Shown here one piece after another: positions 18,434 through 27,158 of a stretch of DNA of 64,000 bases. How positions within the stretch are numbered: position 1 is the first letter of the stretch; each line of letters opens with the position of its first letter. The notes beneath the pieces are model-generated. The model ran no database searches, was not told the origin of the DNA, and saw only the letters and a program-made list of their open reading frames with translations. Source of the DNA: Nocardia beijingensis NBRC 16342 (GTDB taxonomy: Bacteria; Actinomycetota; Actinomycetes; Mycobacteriales; Mycobacteriaceae). The DNA is taken from assembly GCF_001612785.1 (NCBI RefSeq), contig NZ_BDBC01000039.1, positions 25,113 through 89,112 of the forward strand, given 5' to 3'. A program made the translations under genes and the position numbers.

Positions 18434-19055
18434 CCATTCCGCGGTGATCGATTCCAGTCAGCGGACCACCCGACCTCCCGGCCGCCCGGCCTCCGCGACC
18501 AGGGAACAGGTCATCGAGCACGCCCGCCGGGCGTTTCTGGCCGGAGAACGCGTGGACATCCAGGCGATCGCCGGACAGCTCGGACTCAGCCGCGCCTCGG
18601 TCTACCGCTGGTTCGGCTCCCGCGACGGAGTGCTCGGTGCCGTACTGGCCGGGGAGTTCGAAGCACTGCTCACCCGCGCCGACGCCCGCCGCCGCTCCAC
18701 CGGAGCGCGGCGCATCCTGGACGTGCTGTACCGGGTCAACCGCTGGATGACCGACAACGAACCGTTCCGGCGCTACTTCGAGAACGAGCCGCTGTCGGGC
18801 CTGCGCATCCTCACCGCGAGCGACGGGCCGGTCCAGCCGCTGGTCGTCGGCACCGTCCAAGAGCTGATCGCGCGCGCCGCCGAAGAGGACGGATACGATC
18901 CGCCGCTGGAACCAGCGCTGCTGGCCTACGCGCTGGTCCGGCTCGGCGAGGCGTTCCTGTACAACGACAACGTCGCCGGCATTCGCGGTGACGTCGACCG
19001 GCTGCACGAGGTCCAAGCGGCGCTGCTGGGCATCCCCGACGCGATCACGCCATGA
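18429..19055 (+). CDS. TetR-family regulator, QsdR-like
   Basis: 208 residues from ATG 18429, or 203 from GTG 18444. N-terminal helix-turn-helix at about 20-65 ('AIAGQLGLSRASVYRWFGSR'). The C-terminal part ('LRILTASDGPVQP' and 'LAYALVRLGEAFLYNDN') matches the QsdR-type ligand domain, first known from the regulator of a quorum-quenching lactonase in Rhodococcus. The ATG lies inside the palindrome at 18414-18433, so GTG 18444 may be the true start. Its stop overlaps the next gene's ATG by 4 bases, linking it to the PLP enzyme. It probably also controls the acyl-CoA dehydrogenase upstream. Confidence 0.85.
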   Translation: MYHSAVIDSSQRTTRPPGRPASATREQVIEHARRAFLAGERVDIQAIAGQLGLSRASVYRWFGSRDGVLGAVLAGEFEALLTRADARRRSTGARRILDVLYRVNRWMTDNEPFRRYFENEPLSGLRILTASDGPVQPLVVGTVQELIARAAEEDGYDPPLEPALLAYALVRLGEAFLYNDNVAGIRGDVDRLHEVQAALLGIPDAITP

Positions 19056-20047
19056 GCGGGCCGCTGCTGCACGAGCGTTTCCCGGAGCTCGCCGGCACCT
19101 TGCCGTTCGTGCGCCTCGGCACGGCTCCGACGCCCGTCCGCCGCTACGACCTCGGCACCACGGCCCAGGTGTGGTGCAAGGACGAAAGCAGCTACGGCGA
19201 CGGCGGCTGGGGTGGCAACAAGGTCCGCAAGCTGGAATGGCTGCTGCCGGAGGCACGGCGGCGCGGTGCGCGGACCATCCTGACGGTGGGCGGCACCGGG
19301 ACCAATTGGGGGCTCGCCACCGCCCTGTACGGCCGTGCCCAGGGCATCGACACCGAACTCGCGTTGGTGGACCAGCCGGTCGACGACCATGTGCGCGCGC
19401 AACTGCGGCGGCTGGAGAATTCCGGCGCCACTTTGCATTTCACCCACAGCAAACCCCGCACGATCCTGACGGCGCCGTGGTTGTATCTGCGCCGGATGCG
19501 GGGCGGCAGGCGTCCGTACTTCCTGCCCGCGGGCGGGTCGTCGCCGATCGGCGCCTTGGGCTACGTCGAGACGGCATGCGAACTCGCGGCCCAGATCGCC
19601 GCCGGTGTGCTGCCCGAGCCGGGCCACGTCGTCACCGCCGTCGGATCCGGCGGCACCGCCGCGGGCCTCGCCCTCGGTCTGCGCTTGGCCGGATTGCGCA
19701 CGCGCGTCGTCGGAGTCGTCGTCAACGACACGCTGCCCCTCGACGCGAAGCGCATCGTCCGGCTGGCAGAGCGCACCGAGCGCCTGCTCCGCGCCCGAGG
19801 AGCACGCTTCGCCCCGACCGGACTCCGCCCGGAGGACGTCACGATGACCACCGAGTGGCTCGGCCCCGGCTACGGCCACCCCACGCCCGCCGCCCTGGAC
19901 GCCGCACAGCACGCCGAACAGGCCGGACTGCGCCTGGAGACGGTCTACACCGCCAAAGCGCTCGCCGCGTTGCGAGCTCTCGACCACACGGGCGTGTTCG
20001 GCGCCGGACCGGTGCTGTTCCTCAATACGTACGGCCCGCGACCGTAG
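19052..20047 (+). CDS. PLP-dependent enzyme, D-cysteine desulfhydrase / ACC deaminase family
   Basis: 331 residues of fold-type II PLP enzyme. The Schiff-base lysine is in 'GGNKVRKLEWL' near residues 51-61, and the phosphate-binding Gly-rich loop is 'AVGSGGTAAG' near residue 195. Family members deaminate small amino acids such as D-cysteine (to pyruvate, H2S, ammonia) or aminocyclopropane carboxylate; the exact substrate cannot be told. ATG 19052 overlaps the TetR stop (ATGA), so the two are co-translated. Confidence 0.8.
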   Translation: MSGPLLHERFPELAGTLPFVRLGTAPTPVRRYDLGTTAQVWCKDESSYGDGGWGGNKVRKLEWLLPEARRRGARTILTVGGTGTNWGLATALYGRAQGIDTELALVDQPVDDHVRAQLRRLENSGATLHFTHSKPRTILTAPWLYLRRMRGGRRPYFLPAGGSSPIGALGYVETACELAAQIAAGVLPEPGHVVTAVGSGGTAAGLALGLRLAGLRTRVVGVVVNDTLPLDAKRIVRLAERTERLLRARGARFAPTGLRPEDVTMTTEWLGPGYGHPTPAALDAAQHAEQAGLRLETVYTAKALAALRALDHTGVFGAGPVLFLNTYGPRP

Positions 20048-20254
20048 ATCCGCGCGCCCCGGCCCGCGCGACCCCACTTTCGAATCGCTGTGATCGGAAT
20101 TCGACCGATGGCGCCCGACGTGGCGTAATGGCCGGAGCGCCGGACATATCGCCAGGTCGGGACGCGGGGCACCCGGCGCAATAACATCCCTTGATTTCTC
20201 CTGGGCGATGACGCGGGAACTCACGCGGCCCCGACCGCACTATCGTCGCTATTC

Positions 20255-21040
20255 GTGCAGGTCAGCGACAGAAAGGCGGAGGCGGTGGCAGCGGAACCCA
20301 CGCCGGTGCGGCAGTTGCGCGCCGATCAGGCGCGGCGGGTGGCCGACATCTTGCGTCACCAGTTGCACGCGGGCGCGTTCGAGAACACCCTGCCGAGCGA
20401 ACAGGAACTCGCCGCCGAGTACGGCGCCTCCCGCAACACCGTCCGCGACGCGCTGGCGCTGTTGAAGGACGAGGGCCTGATCGACCGGGCGCCCAAAGTG
20501 GGCACCCGGGTGGCCACCCGCAAGTACGACCACGGGCTCGACGCGCTGCTCGGGTTGCAGGAGACCTTCAAGGGCCACGGCACCGTGCGCAACGAGGTGC
20601 GCGCGGCGATGCACGTCGCCGCACCGCCCGCCGTCGCCCGCAGGCTCGGTCTCGCGCCGGGCGAGCGCGTGGTCTACCTGGAGCGCCTGCGCTACCTGGC
20701 GGACCTGCCCCTGAGTCTCGACCTCACCTACCTCGTGCCCGACATCGGCACCGAAATCCTCGGCCACGACCTCGAGCACACCGACGTCTTCGTGCTGCTG
20801 GAACGCATCAGCGGCCACTCGCTCGGCTCGGCCGACCTGGCCCTGGAGGCGGTGCCCGCCGACCCGCACACCGCATCCACCCTCGACGTCCCCGGCGGCG
20901 CGCCGCTGCTGATGCTGGAACGACTGACCCGGCTCGACGACGGCCGCCCGGTCGACCTGGAGTACATCCGCATGCGCGGCGACCGCATCACCATGCGCGG
21001 CAGCCTGACCCGCAGCACCCCCGAATGGAAGGTCCTCTAG
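20255..21040 (+). CDS. GntR-family regulator with UTRA ligand domain
   Basis: About 261 residues from GTG 20255; GTG 20285 is an alternative. The winged helix at about 25-85 ('LPSEQELAAEYGASRNTVRD') and a UTRA sensor domain (about 105-255, 'YLERLRYLADLPLSLDLTYL') place it in the HutC branch. The TAG stop is directly followed by the ATG of the ferredoxin gene with no gap, so it is the first cistron of the redox/ABC operon and probably its own repressor. The effector is likely the transported compound or a product. Confidence 0.9.
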   Translation: MQVSDRKAEAVAAEPTPVRQLRADQARRVADILRHQLHAGAFENTLPSEQELAAEYGASRNTVRDALALLKDEGLIDRAPKVGTRVATRKYDHGLDALLGLQETFKGHGTVRNEVRAAMHVAAPPAVARRLGLAPGERVVYLERLRYLADLPLSLDLTYLVPDIGTEILGHDLEHTDVFVLLERISGHSLGSADLALEAVPADPHTASTLDVPGGAPLLMLERLTRLDDGRPVDLEYIRMRGDRITMRGSLTRSTPEWKVL

Positions 21041-21268
21041 ATGGCACTCGTCAACCAGCGCGCCGACATCCCCGTCACCATCGACGAGTCGCTGTGCATC
21101 CAGGGCTGCACGCTGTGCGTCGAGATCTGCCCCCTCGACTCGCTGGCCATCAACCCCGAGAACGGCAAGGCCTTCATGCACGTGGACGAGTGCTGGTACT
21201 GCGGTCCCTGCGCGGCCCGCTGCCCCACCGGCGCCGTCACCGTCAACATGCCCTACCTGCTCCGCTGA
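21041..21268 (+). CDS. Small 2[4Fe-4S] ferredoxin, AprB-like
   Basis: 75 residues with eight cysteines in two cluster motifs. C19, C23, C26 and C30 form CX3CX2CX3CP, which has one extra residue compared with the usual CX2C. C51, C54, C57 and C61 form the standard CX2CX2CX3CP. It should carry low-potential electrons in the cytoplasm. Its place in front of an ABC transporter and an AprA-like flavoprotein makes that flavoprotein the likely partner, like AprB with AprA or FrdB with FrdA, though far smaller. The start is ATG 21041, abutting the GntR stop; the next gene starts 12 bases after its stop. Confidence 0.85.
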   Translation: MALVNQRADIPVTIDESLCIQGCTLCVEICPLDSLAINPENGKAFMHVDECWYCGPCAARCPTGAVTVNMPYLLR

Positions 21269-21280
21269 TCTGGAAGACCG

Positions 21281-22708
21281 ATGAAAGTGAAACTCGCCCC
21301 CGTCCTGCTCGCCGCCGCGCTCGCGCTGACCGGGTGCTCGCTGGAGCAGTCCGGCGACACGCCCGCGGGCACCGTCAAGGTGGTCGTCGGCTACCAGTCC
21401 AAGACCATCAACACCGTCACCGCGGGCACCTTGCTGCGCGCGCAGGGCTACCTGGAGCAGCGGCTACAGAAGATCACCGACAGCGGCGGGGCGAAATATC
21501 AGGTCGAGTGGCAGGACTACGACACCGGCGCGCCGATCACCGCGCAGATGGTGGCCGAGAAGATCGACATCGGCTCCATGGGTGACTACCCGCTGCTGAT
21601 CAACGGCTCCCGCACCCAGGTCAACGAGCGCGCGCGCACCGAACTGGTGTCGGTCACCGGGTACAACCCCAAGGGCGCGCTGAACATGGTCGTGGTGCCG
21701 AACGACTCGGCCGCCACCGGCATCGCCGACCTGGCCGGGCAGAAGATCTCGGCCAGCGTCGGCTCGGCCGGGCACGGCACCCTGGTGCAGGCGCTGTCGC
21801 GGGCGGGCATCGATCCGGCCAAGGGCGTGGAGGTGCTCAACCAGCAACCGCAGGTCGGGGCGACCGCGCTGGAATCCCGCCAGGTGGGCGCGCTGTCGCA
21901 GTTCGTCGCGTGGCCCGGTCTTGTCGTCTTCCAGAACAAGGCCAAGCTGCTCTACGACGGCGCCGAACTCGGCGTGCCGACCTTCCACGGCGTGGTGGCG
22001 CGGCGCGCGTACGCCGCCGATCACCCTGAGGTGCTCCAGGCGTTCCTTGCCGCACAGCTGGACGCCACCCAGTTCCTTCAGCAGAAGCCGTTCGAGGCCG
22101 CGAAGATCGTCGCCGACGGTTCCGGACTGCCGCAGGAAGTGGTGTATCTCTACAACGGTCCCGGCGGAACGAGTTTCGACACCACGCTCAAGCCGAGCCT
22201 GATCAACGCGCTCAAAGGCGATGTGGCCTACCTGAAGTCGATCGGCGACTTCGCCGACCTGGACATCGATCGGTTCGTCGACGACGGGCCGCTGCGCAAG
22301 GCGTACGCGGAGACCGGACGCGGCGACTACGACCGCGACCTGGCCGCCACCGCCAACCCGACCCGGGTCACCGGCGCCGATCCCGTCTGCGGCACAGTGG
22401 CGGAGAACCCCGCGCTGGCCGGCGAACTGTGGGTGGACGGCGCGGCGAAGCCGCAACCGGCCGCCGACCCGACCTGCCTGCTGCGCGCGGTCCAGGCCGC
22501 GAAAGCGCAGGGCCGCACGATCCGCGCCGCCTACGTCCCCGATGCCGAACTCGGCACGCGCTGGTTCGCCGACAAGTCGATCTGGCTGCGCGACGGCGCC
22601 GCCTACCTGCCCTTCACCACCACCGCCGCCGCGCAGCGCTACCGCCAGGCGCATCCATCCGCCACGCCGGTCACCTACGACCAGGCCGTCACGGAAGTAC
22701 GCGGATGA
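21281..22708 (+). CDS. ABC-transporter substrate-binding lipoprotein with NosL-like C-terminal domain
   Basis: 475 residues, about 130 longer than ordinary SsuA/TauA/NMT1-type binding proteins. A signal peptide with lipobox LTGC (Cys19) anchors it outside the membrane. Residues 28-350 carry the nitrate/sulfonate/taurine-type binding fold ('YQSKTINTVTAGTLLRAQGY'). Residues about 366-470 are extra: 'PVCGTVAENP', 'DPTCLLRAVQAAKAQGR', 'WFADKSIWL', 'AAYLPFTT', 'VTYDQAV'. This order resembles NosL-like metal chaperones, with two cysteines available. That resemblance is my inference from pattern only. The stop overlaps the permease start (ATGA). Confidence 0.85.
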   Translation: MKVKLAPVLLAAALALTGCSLEQSGDTPAGTVKVVVGYQSKTINTVTAGTLLRAQGYLEQRLQKITDSGGAKYQVEWQDYDTGAPITAQMVAEKIDIGSMGDYPLLINGSRTQVNERARTELVSVTGYNPKGALNMVVVPNDSAATGIADLAGQKISASVGSAGHGTLVQALSRAGIDPAKGVEVLNQQPQVGATALESRQVGALSQFVAWPGLVVFQNKAKLLYDGAELGVPTFHGVVARRAYAADHPEVLQAFLAAQLDATQFLQQKPFEAAKIVADGSGLPQEVVYLYNGPGGTSFDTTLKPSLINALKGDVAYLKSIGDFADLDIDRFVDDGPLRKAYAETGRGDYDRDLAATANPTRVTGADPVCGTVAENPALAGELWVDGAAKPQPAADPTCLLRAVQAAKAQGRTIRAAYVPDAELGTRWFADKSIWLRDGAAYLPFTTTAAAQRYRQAHPSATPVTYDQAVTEVRG

Positions 22709-23565
22709 CCAGCGAACTCGCCGCACCGGCGGTGCGGGCCGCGGCCGAACCCGCCGCCACCCGATCGGCGGCCACGCCGGCGTCGCGATCGGCTTGGCGC
22801 TCGCGCCTGCTGCGGGTGGGCTCGGTCGCCGCCGCGGTCGGACTGTGGCAGCTGCTCACGGTCAACAACGTGCGGGCGGCGGGCCTGCGTTTCGACACCC
22901 TGCCGACCGTCACCGAGATCGTCGCCGAATTCGGCACGCAATTGCGCTCCGACCAGTACTACCTGGACATCGCGCAGTCGCTGATCCGGATCGTCACCGG
23001 CTTCGGGCTGGCCGCGGTCATCGGCGTGATCGCCGGCATCGGACTCGGCCGGTCGCGACTGCTCGCCGACACCTTCGGCCCGCTGGCCGAACTGGTTCGC
23101 CCGATCCCGGCCATCGCCCTGGTGCCGGTCGCGATCCTGCTGTTCCCCAGCGACGAATCCGGCATCGTGTTCATCACCTTCACCGCGTCGCTGTTCCCGG
23201 TGCTGGTCAGCACCAGGCACGCGGTGCGCGCGCTGCCGACGATCTGGGAGGACGCGATCCGCACGCTGGGCGCGTCCCGGCTGGACGTGCTCACCCGCGT
23301 GGTGTTCCCCGGCATCCTGCCCGGCGTCTTCAGCGGACTGTCCGTCGGCGTCGGCGTGGCGTGGATCTGCCTCATCTCCGCGGAGATGATCTCCGGGCGT
23401 CTCGGTGTCGGCTACCGCACCTGGCAGGCCTACACCATCGTGGACTACCCGGCGGTGTTCGTCGGCATGATCACCATCGGCGTCCTCGGTTTCGCGACAT
23501 CGGGGCTGGTCGAACTGGCCGGCCGCCGCATCACCCGCTGGCTGCCCAGGGAGGTCGAAGCATGA
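22705..23565 (+). CDS. ABC-transporter permease, SsuC/TauC-type
   Basis: 286 residues with about six membrane segments and the conserved cytoplasmic EAA loop ('EDAIRTLGASRLDVLTRVVF', about 188-207). It forms the inner-membrane channel for the lipoprotein-bound solute. The first 25 residues are Ala/Arg-rich and cytoplasmic. ATG 22705 overlaps the previous stop by 4 bases, and its own stop overlaps the ATPase start in the same way. Confidence 0.9.
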   Translation: MTSELAAPAVRAAAEPAATRSAATPASRSAWRSRLLRVGSVAAAVGLWQLLTVNNVRAAGLRFDTLPTVTEIVAEFGTQLRSDQYYLDIAQSLIRIVTGFGLAAVIGVIAGIGLGRSRLLADTFGPLAELVRPIPAIALVPVAILLFPSDESGIVFITFTASLFPVLVSTRHAVRALPTIWEDAIRTLGASRLDVLTRVVFPGILPGVFSGLSVGVGVAWICLISAEMISGRLGVGYRTWQAYTIVDYPAVFVGMITIGVLGFATSGLVELAGRRITRWLPREVEA

Positions 23566-24302
23566 CCACAGTGATCGACGCACCGGCGTCGACCGGAATG
23601 ACGTTGAGCCTCAGCGGTGTTCGCATCGCCTATGGCGGCGCGCCCGTGCTCGACGGATTGGACTTGGCGATCGCGCCCGGCGAAATCCTCGTCGTGGTCG
23701 GCAAATCCGGGTGCGGCAAGTCCACGTTGCTGCGCGCGATCGCCGGACTGCGCGCCCCCGAGGGCGGAGCCGTCCTGGCCGACGGCGACCACGTCACCGG
23801 ACCGGCGGCCGACCGCGCCCTCGTGTTCCAGGACGACGCGCTGCTGCCGTGGCGCACCGTGCGGCAGAACATCGAACTCGCCCTGCGCCTGCGCGGCACC
23901 CCGCGCGCCCAGCGGCGCGCCACCGCGCTGCACTGGGTGGACGAGGTCGGGCTCACCGGCTACGCCGACTATCTGCCGCGCGATCTGTCCGGCGGCATGC
24001 GCCAGCGCGTCCAGCTCGCGCGCAGCCTGGCCGCCGCGCCGCGCGCCGTGCTGATGGACGAGCCGTTCGGCGCCCTGGACACCCAGACCAGGGAAACCAT
24101 GCAGCGCCTGCTGATCCAGACCTGGCGCGCCCATCCCACCACCATCGTCTTCGTCACCCACGACCTCGACGAGGCCCTGCTGCTCGGCGACCGCATCGCC
24201 GTGCTGGGCGGCGGCACGCTGCGGGCGCTGGTGCCGGTGGCCAGTCCGCGGGAAGCGATCGACCGGGCCGCGACGAAGGCCGAGATCCTGGAGAAACTGT
24301 GA
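23562..24302 (+). CDS. ABC-transporter ATP-binding protein, SsuB/TauB-type
   Basis: 246 residues. Walker A 'GKSGCGKST' near 47-55, Q-loop 'VFQDDALLPWRT', signature 'LSGGMRQR' near 144-151, Walker B 'VLMDEPFGALD' near 162-172, and H-loop 'FVTHDLDEA'. It energises import through the adjacent permease. The GTG of the flavoprotein gene lies within its last codons (4-base overlap), tying import to the redox enzyme in one operon. Confidence 0.92.
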   Translation: MTTVIDAPASTGMTLSLSGVRIAYGGAPVLDGLDLAIAPGEILVVVGKSGCGKSTLLRAIAGLRAPEGGAVLADGDHVTGPAADRALVFQDDALLPWRTVRQNIELALRLRGTPRAQRRATALHWVDEVGLTGYADYLPRDLSGGMRQRVQLARSLAAAPRAVLMDEPFGALDTQTRETMQRLLIQTWRAHPTTIVFVTHDLDEALLLGDRIAVLGGGTLRALVPVASPREAIDRAATKAEILEKL

Positions 24303-27010
24303 ACATTCCGCCGCTGTCGGAACGGATTCGGCTGGACTGCGACGTGCTCGTCATCGGCGGCGGCACGGCGGGCACGATGGCCGCGCTCACCGCCGCCGAG
24401 CAGGGCGCGAACGTGCTGCTGCTGGAGAAGGCGCACGTGCGCCACTCCGGCGCCCTGGCGATGGGCATGGACGGTGTGAACAACGCCGTCATCCCGGGCA
24501 AGGCCGAACCGGAAGACTACGTCGCCGAGATCACCCGCGCCAACGACGGCATCGTGAATCAGCGCACCGTGTACCAGACCGCCACGCGCGGCTTCGCCAT
24601 GGTGCAACGGCTGGAACGCTACGGCGTGAAGTTCGAGAAGGACGAGTACGGCGAGTACGCCGTGCGCCGGGTGCACCGGTCGGGCTCGTACGTGCTGCCG
24701 ATGCCGGAAGGCAAGGACGTCAAGAAGGCGCTGTACCGGGTGCTGCGCCAGCGCAAGATGCGCGAGAAGATCCGCATCGAGAACCGGCTCATGCCGGTGC
24801 GCGTGCTCACCGACAACGGACGCGCCGTCGGCGCCGCCGCCCTGCACACCCGCACCGGCGAATTCGTGGCCGTCGGCGCGAAGGCGGTCGTCCTGGCCAC
24901 CGGTCCGTGCGGCAGGCTGGGGCTGCCCGCCAGCGGATACCTGTACGGCACCTACGAGAACCCGACGAACGCGGGCGACGGCTACTCGATGGCCTACCAC
25001 GCCGGAGCCGAACTCAGCGGCATCGAATGCTTCCAGATCAACCCGCTGATCAAGGATTACAACGGTCCGGCCTGCGCCTACGTCGCCAATCCGTTCGGCG
25101 GCTACCAGGTCAACGCCGAAGGCGAACGCTTCGTCGACTCCGACTACTGGTCGGGCCAGATGATGGCCGAGGTCAAGCGGGAGATCGAGTCCGCGCGCGG
25201 GCCCATCTACCTCAAGGTGTCGCACCTGCCCGACGAGACGCTCAGCACGCTCGAAGGCATCCTGCACACCACCGAGCGCCCCACCCGCGGCACCTTCCAC
25301 GCCAACCGCGGCCACGACTACCGCACCCACGACGTCGAGATGCACATCTCCGAAATCGGTTTGTGCAGTGGGCATTCCGCCTCCGGGGTGTGGGTCGACG
25401 AGCACGCGCGCACCACGGTGCCGGGCTTGTACGCGGCGGGCGATCTGGCGTGCGTGCCGCACAACTACATGATCGGCGCGTTCGTCTTCGGTGATCTGGC
25501 CGGCGCGCACGCCGCGTCCACCCTGGACGAGGTCGCCGCGCCCGCCGAGCTGCCCGAGGACCAGCTGGCCGCCGCCCACGAGCTGATCTACCGGCCGCTG
25601 CGCCAGCCGGACGGGCCGCCGCAACCGCAGGTGGAATACAAGCTGCGGCGCTTCGTGAACGACTATGTCGCACCGCCCAAGACGGCGACCAAACTGGCCA
25701 TCGCGGTGGAGACCTTCGACCGGATGCGCGCGGAGGTCGACGGCATCGGCGCGCGCACCCCGCACGAGCTGATGCGCGCGGTGGAGGTGTCGTTCATCCG
25801 CGACTGCGCCGAGATGGCCGCCCGCAGCTCACTGATCAGGACCGAATCCCGTTGGGGCCTCTACCACGAGCGCGCCGACCTACCCGAACGCGACGATGTC
25901 GAATGGCGATACCACCTCAACCTGCGCAAGAACCCGGACGGAACCATGGCGTTCCTGAAGCGGCCGGTGGCGCCGTACCTGGTTCCGGTGCCAGGACTCG
26001 ACGACCTGCCCTCGGCCGATGTCGAAGCCGTGCCGGTGCACCAGCCGCACCAAGTCGTCGGCCGTGCGCCGCACACCGGCGGCGACGCTGAACGCGATCG
26101 CACCGCTTCCGGTGCGCCGTCGCAGCCCGCCTCTCCCCCGTCACCCCGGATCGTCGCGCTGCTCGCGCTCGACGAACCCACCGTGGCGCAACTGTCCACC
26201 TATCTGACCGATCCCGACGCGGGCGTGCGGGCCGCGGCGATCTCGGTGCTGACCGAGCACACACCGGAAGGCTTCGCGACCGCCCTCGGCGACGCGCTCG
26301 ACGACGCCGCGGCCTCGGTGCGGCGCGCCGCCGCCGCCAGCCTGCGTGAACTCGTCGAGGTCCTGCCCTCGGCGGCGGGACTTTCCGACCGGCTCGGTTC
26401 CTCCGATCCCGTCGTGCGGTCGACGGTGATCGACCTGTTGCGCGCCCTGCGTGCGGGCGAGCCCGCGCACTACCGCGCCGCGCTGGCGGACGAGGACCAT
26501 CGCGTGCGCATCGAGGCGGTCCGCGCGCTGGTCTCGCTGAACGACCGCGACGGCGTCGCCACCCTGGCCGCCGACGGCAACCGGGAAGTGCGGATCGCGG
26601 TCGCCCAAGGCTTGGCCGCCATCGGCGACGGCGGAGCCGAGGTGATCCGTCGCCTCGCCGACGACCAGGACCCGCTGGTCCGCGCCGCGGCACTGACGGC
26701 GTTCGCACAGCTGGGCGCCGAGCACGCCGACATCACCGCGCTGGCGGCCGCCCTGCGCCACTCGGCCTGGCAGATCCGGGTGGGCGCGGCGCGCGGGCTC
26801 GCGGGAGCCGACCCCGACCTCGCGGTGCCGATCCTGGCCGCGGCACTGGGCGATCCGCATCTCGACGTCCGCAAGGCGGCGGTGCTGTCGTTGTCGGCGT
26901 GGCCGGACCTGCCCGCGGCGCACGACGCGCTGCGCGCCGCGATCGACGACACCGACGCCGACGTGCGCGCGTATGCCCGGCGGGCGCTGGCCACCCAGCC
27001 CACGGCCTAG
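24299..27010 (+). CDS. AprA/fumarate-reductase-like flavoprotein fused to a HEAT-repeat domain
   Basis: 903 residues. Residues 1-575 are a FAD oxidoreductase of the FrdA/SdhA/AprA superfamily: dinucleotide motif 'VIGGGTAGTMAA' near residue 18, 'LATGPCGRLGLPASGY', and the late FAD motif 'VPGLYAAGDLACVPHNYMIG'. The segment 'LCSGHSASGVWVDEH' recalls adenylylsulfate reductase alpha chains. A charged linker (about 575-615) leads to roughly 285 residues of HEAT/PBS-lyase-type repeats ('DPDAGVRAAAISVL', 'DPLVRAAALTAFAQLG', 'DPHLDVRKAAVLSLS'). The start is GTG 24299, overlapping the ATPase stop. It is probably reduced or oxidised through the operon's ferredoxin. The substrate is unknown; the HEAT part may be a docking scaffold. 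Confidence 0.88.
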   Translation: MNIPPLSERIRLDCDVLVIGGGTAGTMAALTAAEQGANVLLLEKAHVRHSGALAMGMDGVNNAVIPGKAEPEDYVAEITRANDGIVNQRTVYQTATRGFAMVQRLERYGVKFEKDEYGEYAVRRVHRSGSYVLPMPEGKDVKKALYRVLRQRKMREKIRIENRLMPVRVLTDNGRAVGAAALHTRTGEFVAVGAKAVVLATGPCGRLGLPASGYLYGTYENPTNAGDGYSMAYHAGAELSGIECFQINPLIKDYNGPACAYVANPFGGYQVNAEGERFVDSDYWSGQMMAEVKREIESARGPIYLKVSHLPDETLSTLEGILHTTERPTRGTFHANRGHDYRTHDVEMHISEIGLCSGHSASGVWVDEHARTTVPGLYAAGDLACVPHNYMIGAFVFGDLAGAHAASTLDEVAAPAELPEDQLAAAHELIYRPLRQPDGPPQPQVEYKLRRFVNDYVAPPKTATKLAIAVETFDRMRAEVDGIGARTPHELMRAVEVSFIRDCAEMAARSSLIRTESRWGLYHERADLPERDDVEWRYHLNLRKNPDGTMAFLKRPVAPYLVPVPGLDDLPSADVEAVPVHQPHQVVGRAPHTGGDAERDRTASGAPSQPASPPSPRIVALLALDEPTVAQLSTYLTDPDAGVRAAAISVLTEHTPEGFATALGDALDDAAASVRRAAAASLRELVEVLPSAAGLSDRLGSSDPVVRSTVIDLLRALRAGEPAHYRAALADEDHRVRIEAVRALVSLNDRDGVATLAADGNREVRIAVAQGLAAIGDGGAEVIRRLADDQDPLVRAAALTAFAQLGAEHADITALAAALRHSAWQIRVGAARGLAGADPDLAVPILAAALGDPHLDVRKAAVLSLSAWPDLPAAHDALRAAIDDTDADVRAYARRALATQPTA

Positions 27011-27158
27011 CGCGACATGGTTGCCGCAGCTCGAATCGCTGATTAGATTAGCGGCTCGACCGTTGCCGACTCGTCGGCCGTGACACAGCCGGACGGCGAC
27101 GGGGCGGCCGACGACGAATCCGTCGCCGTTGTCCATCAGCAGCGACGGGAGTGTGGCG

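Noticed and set aside
254..27010. A single sulfur regulon joining cysD-cysNC with the AprA-like operon
   Set aside because: They lie 17 kb apart with unrelated genes between and share no visible promoter motif; the sulfur link for the second operon remains a hypothesis only.
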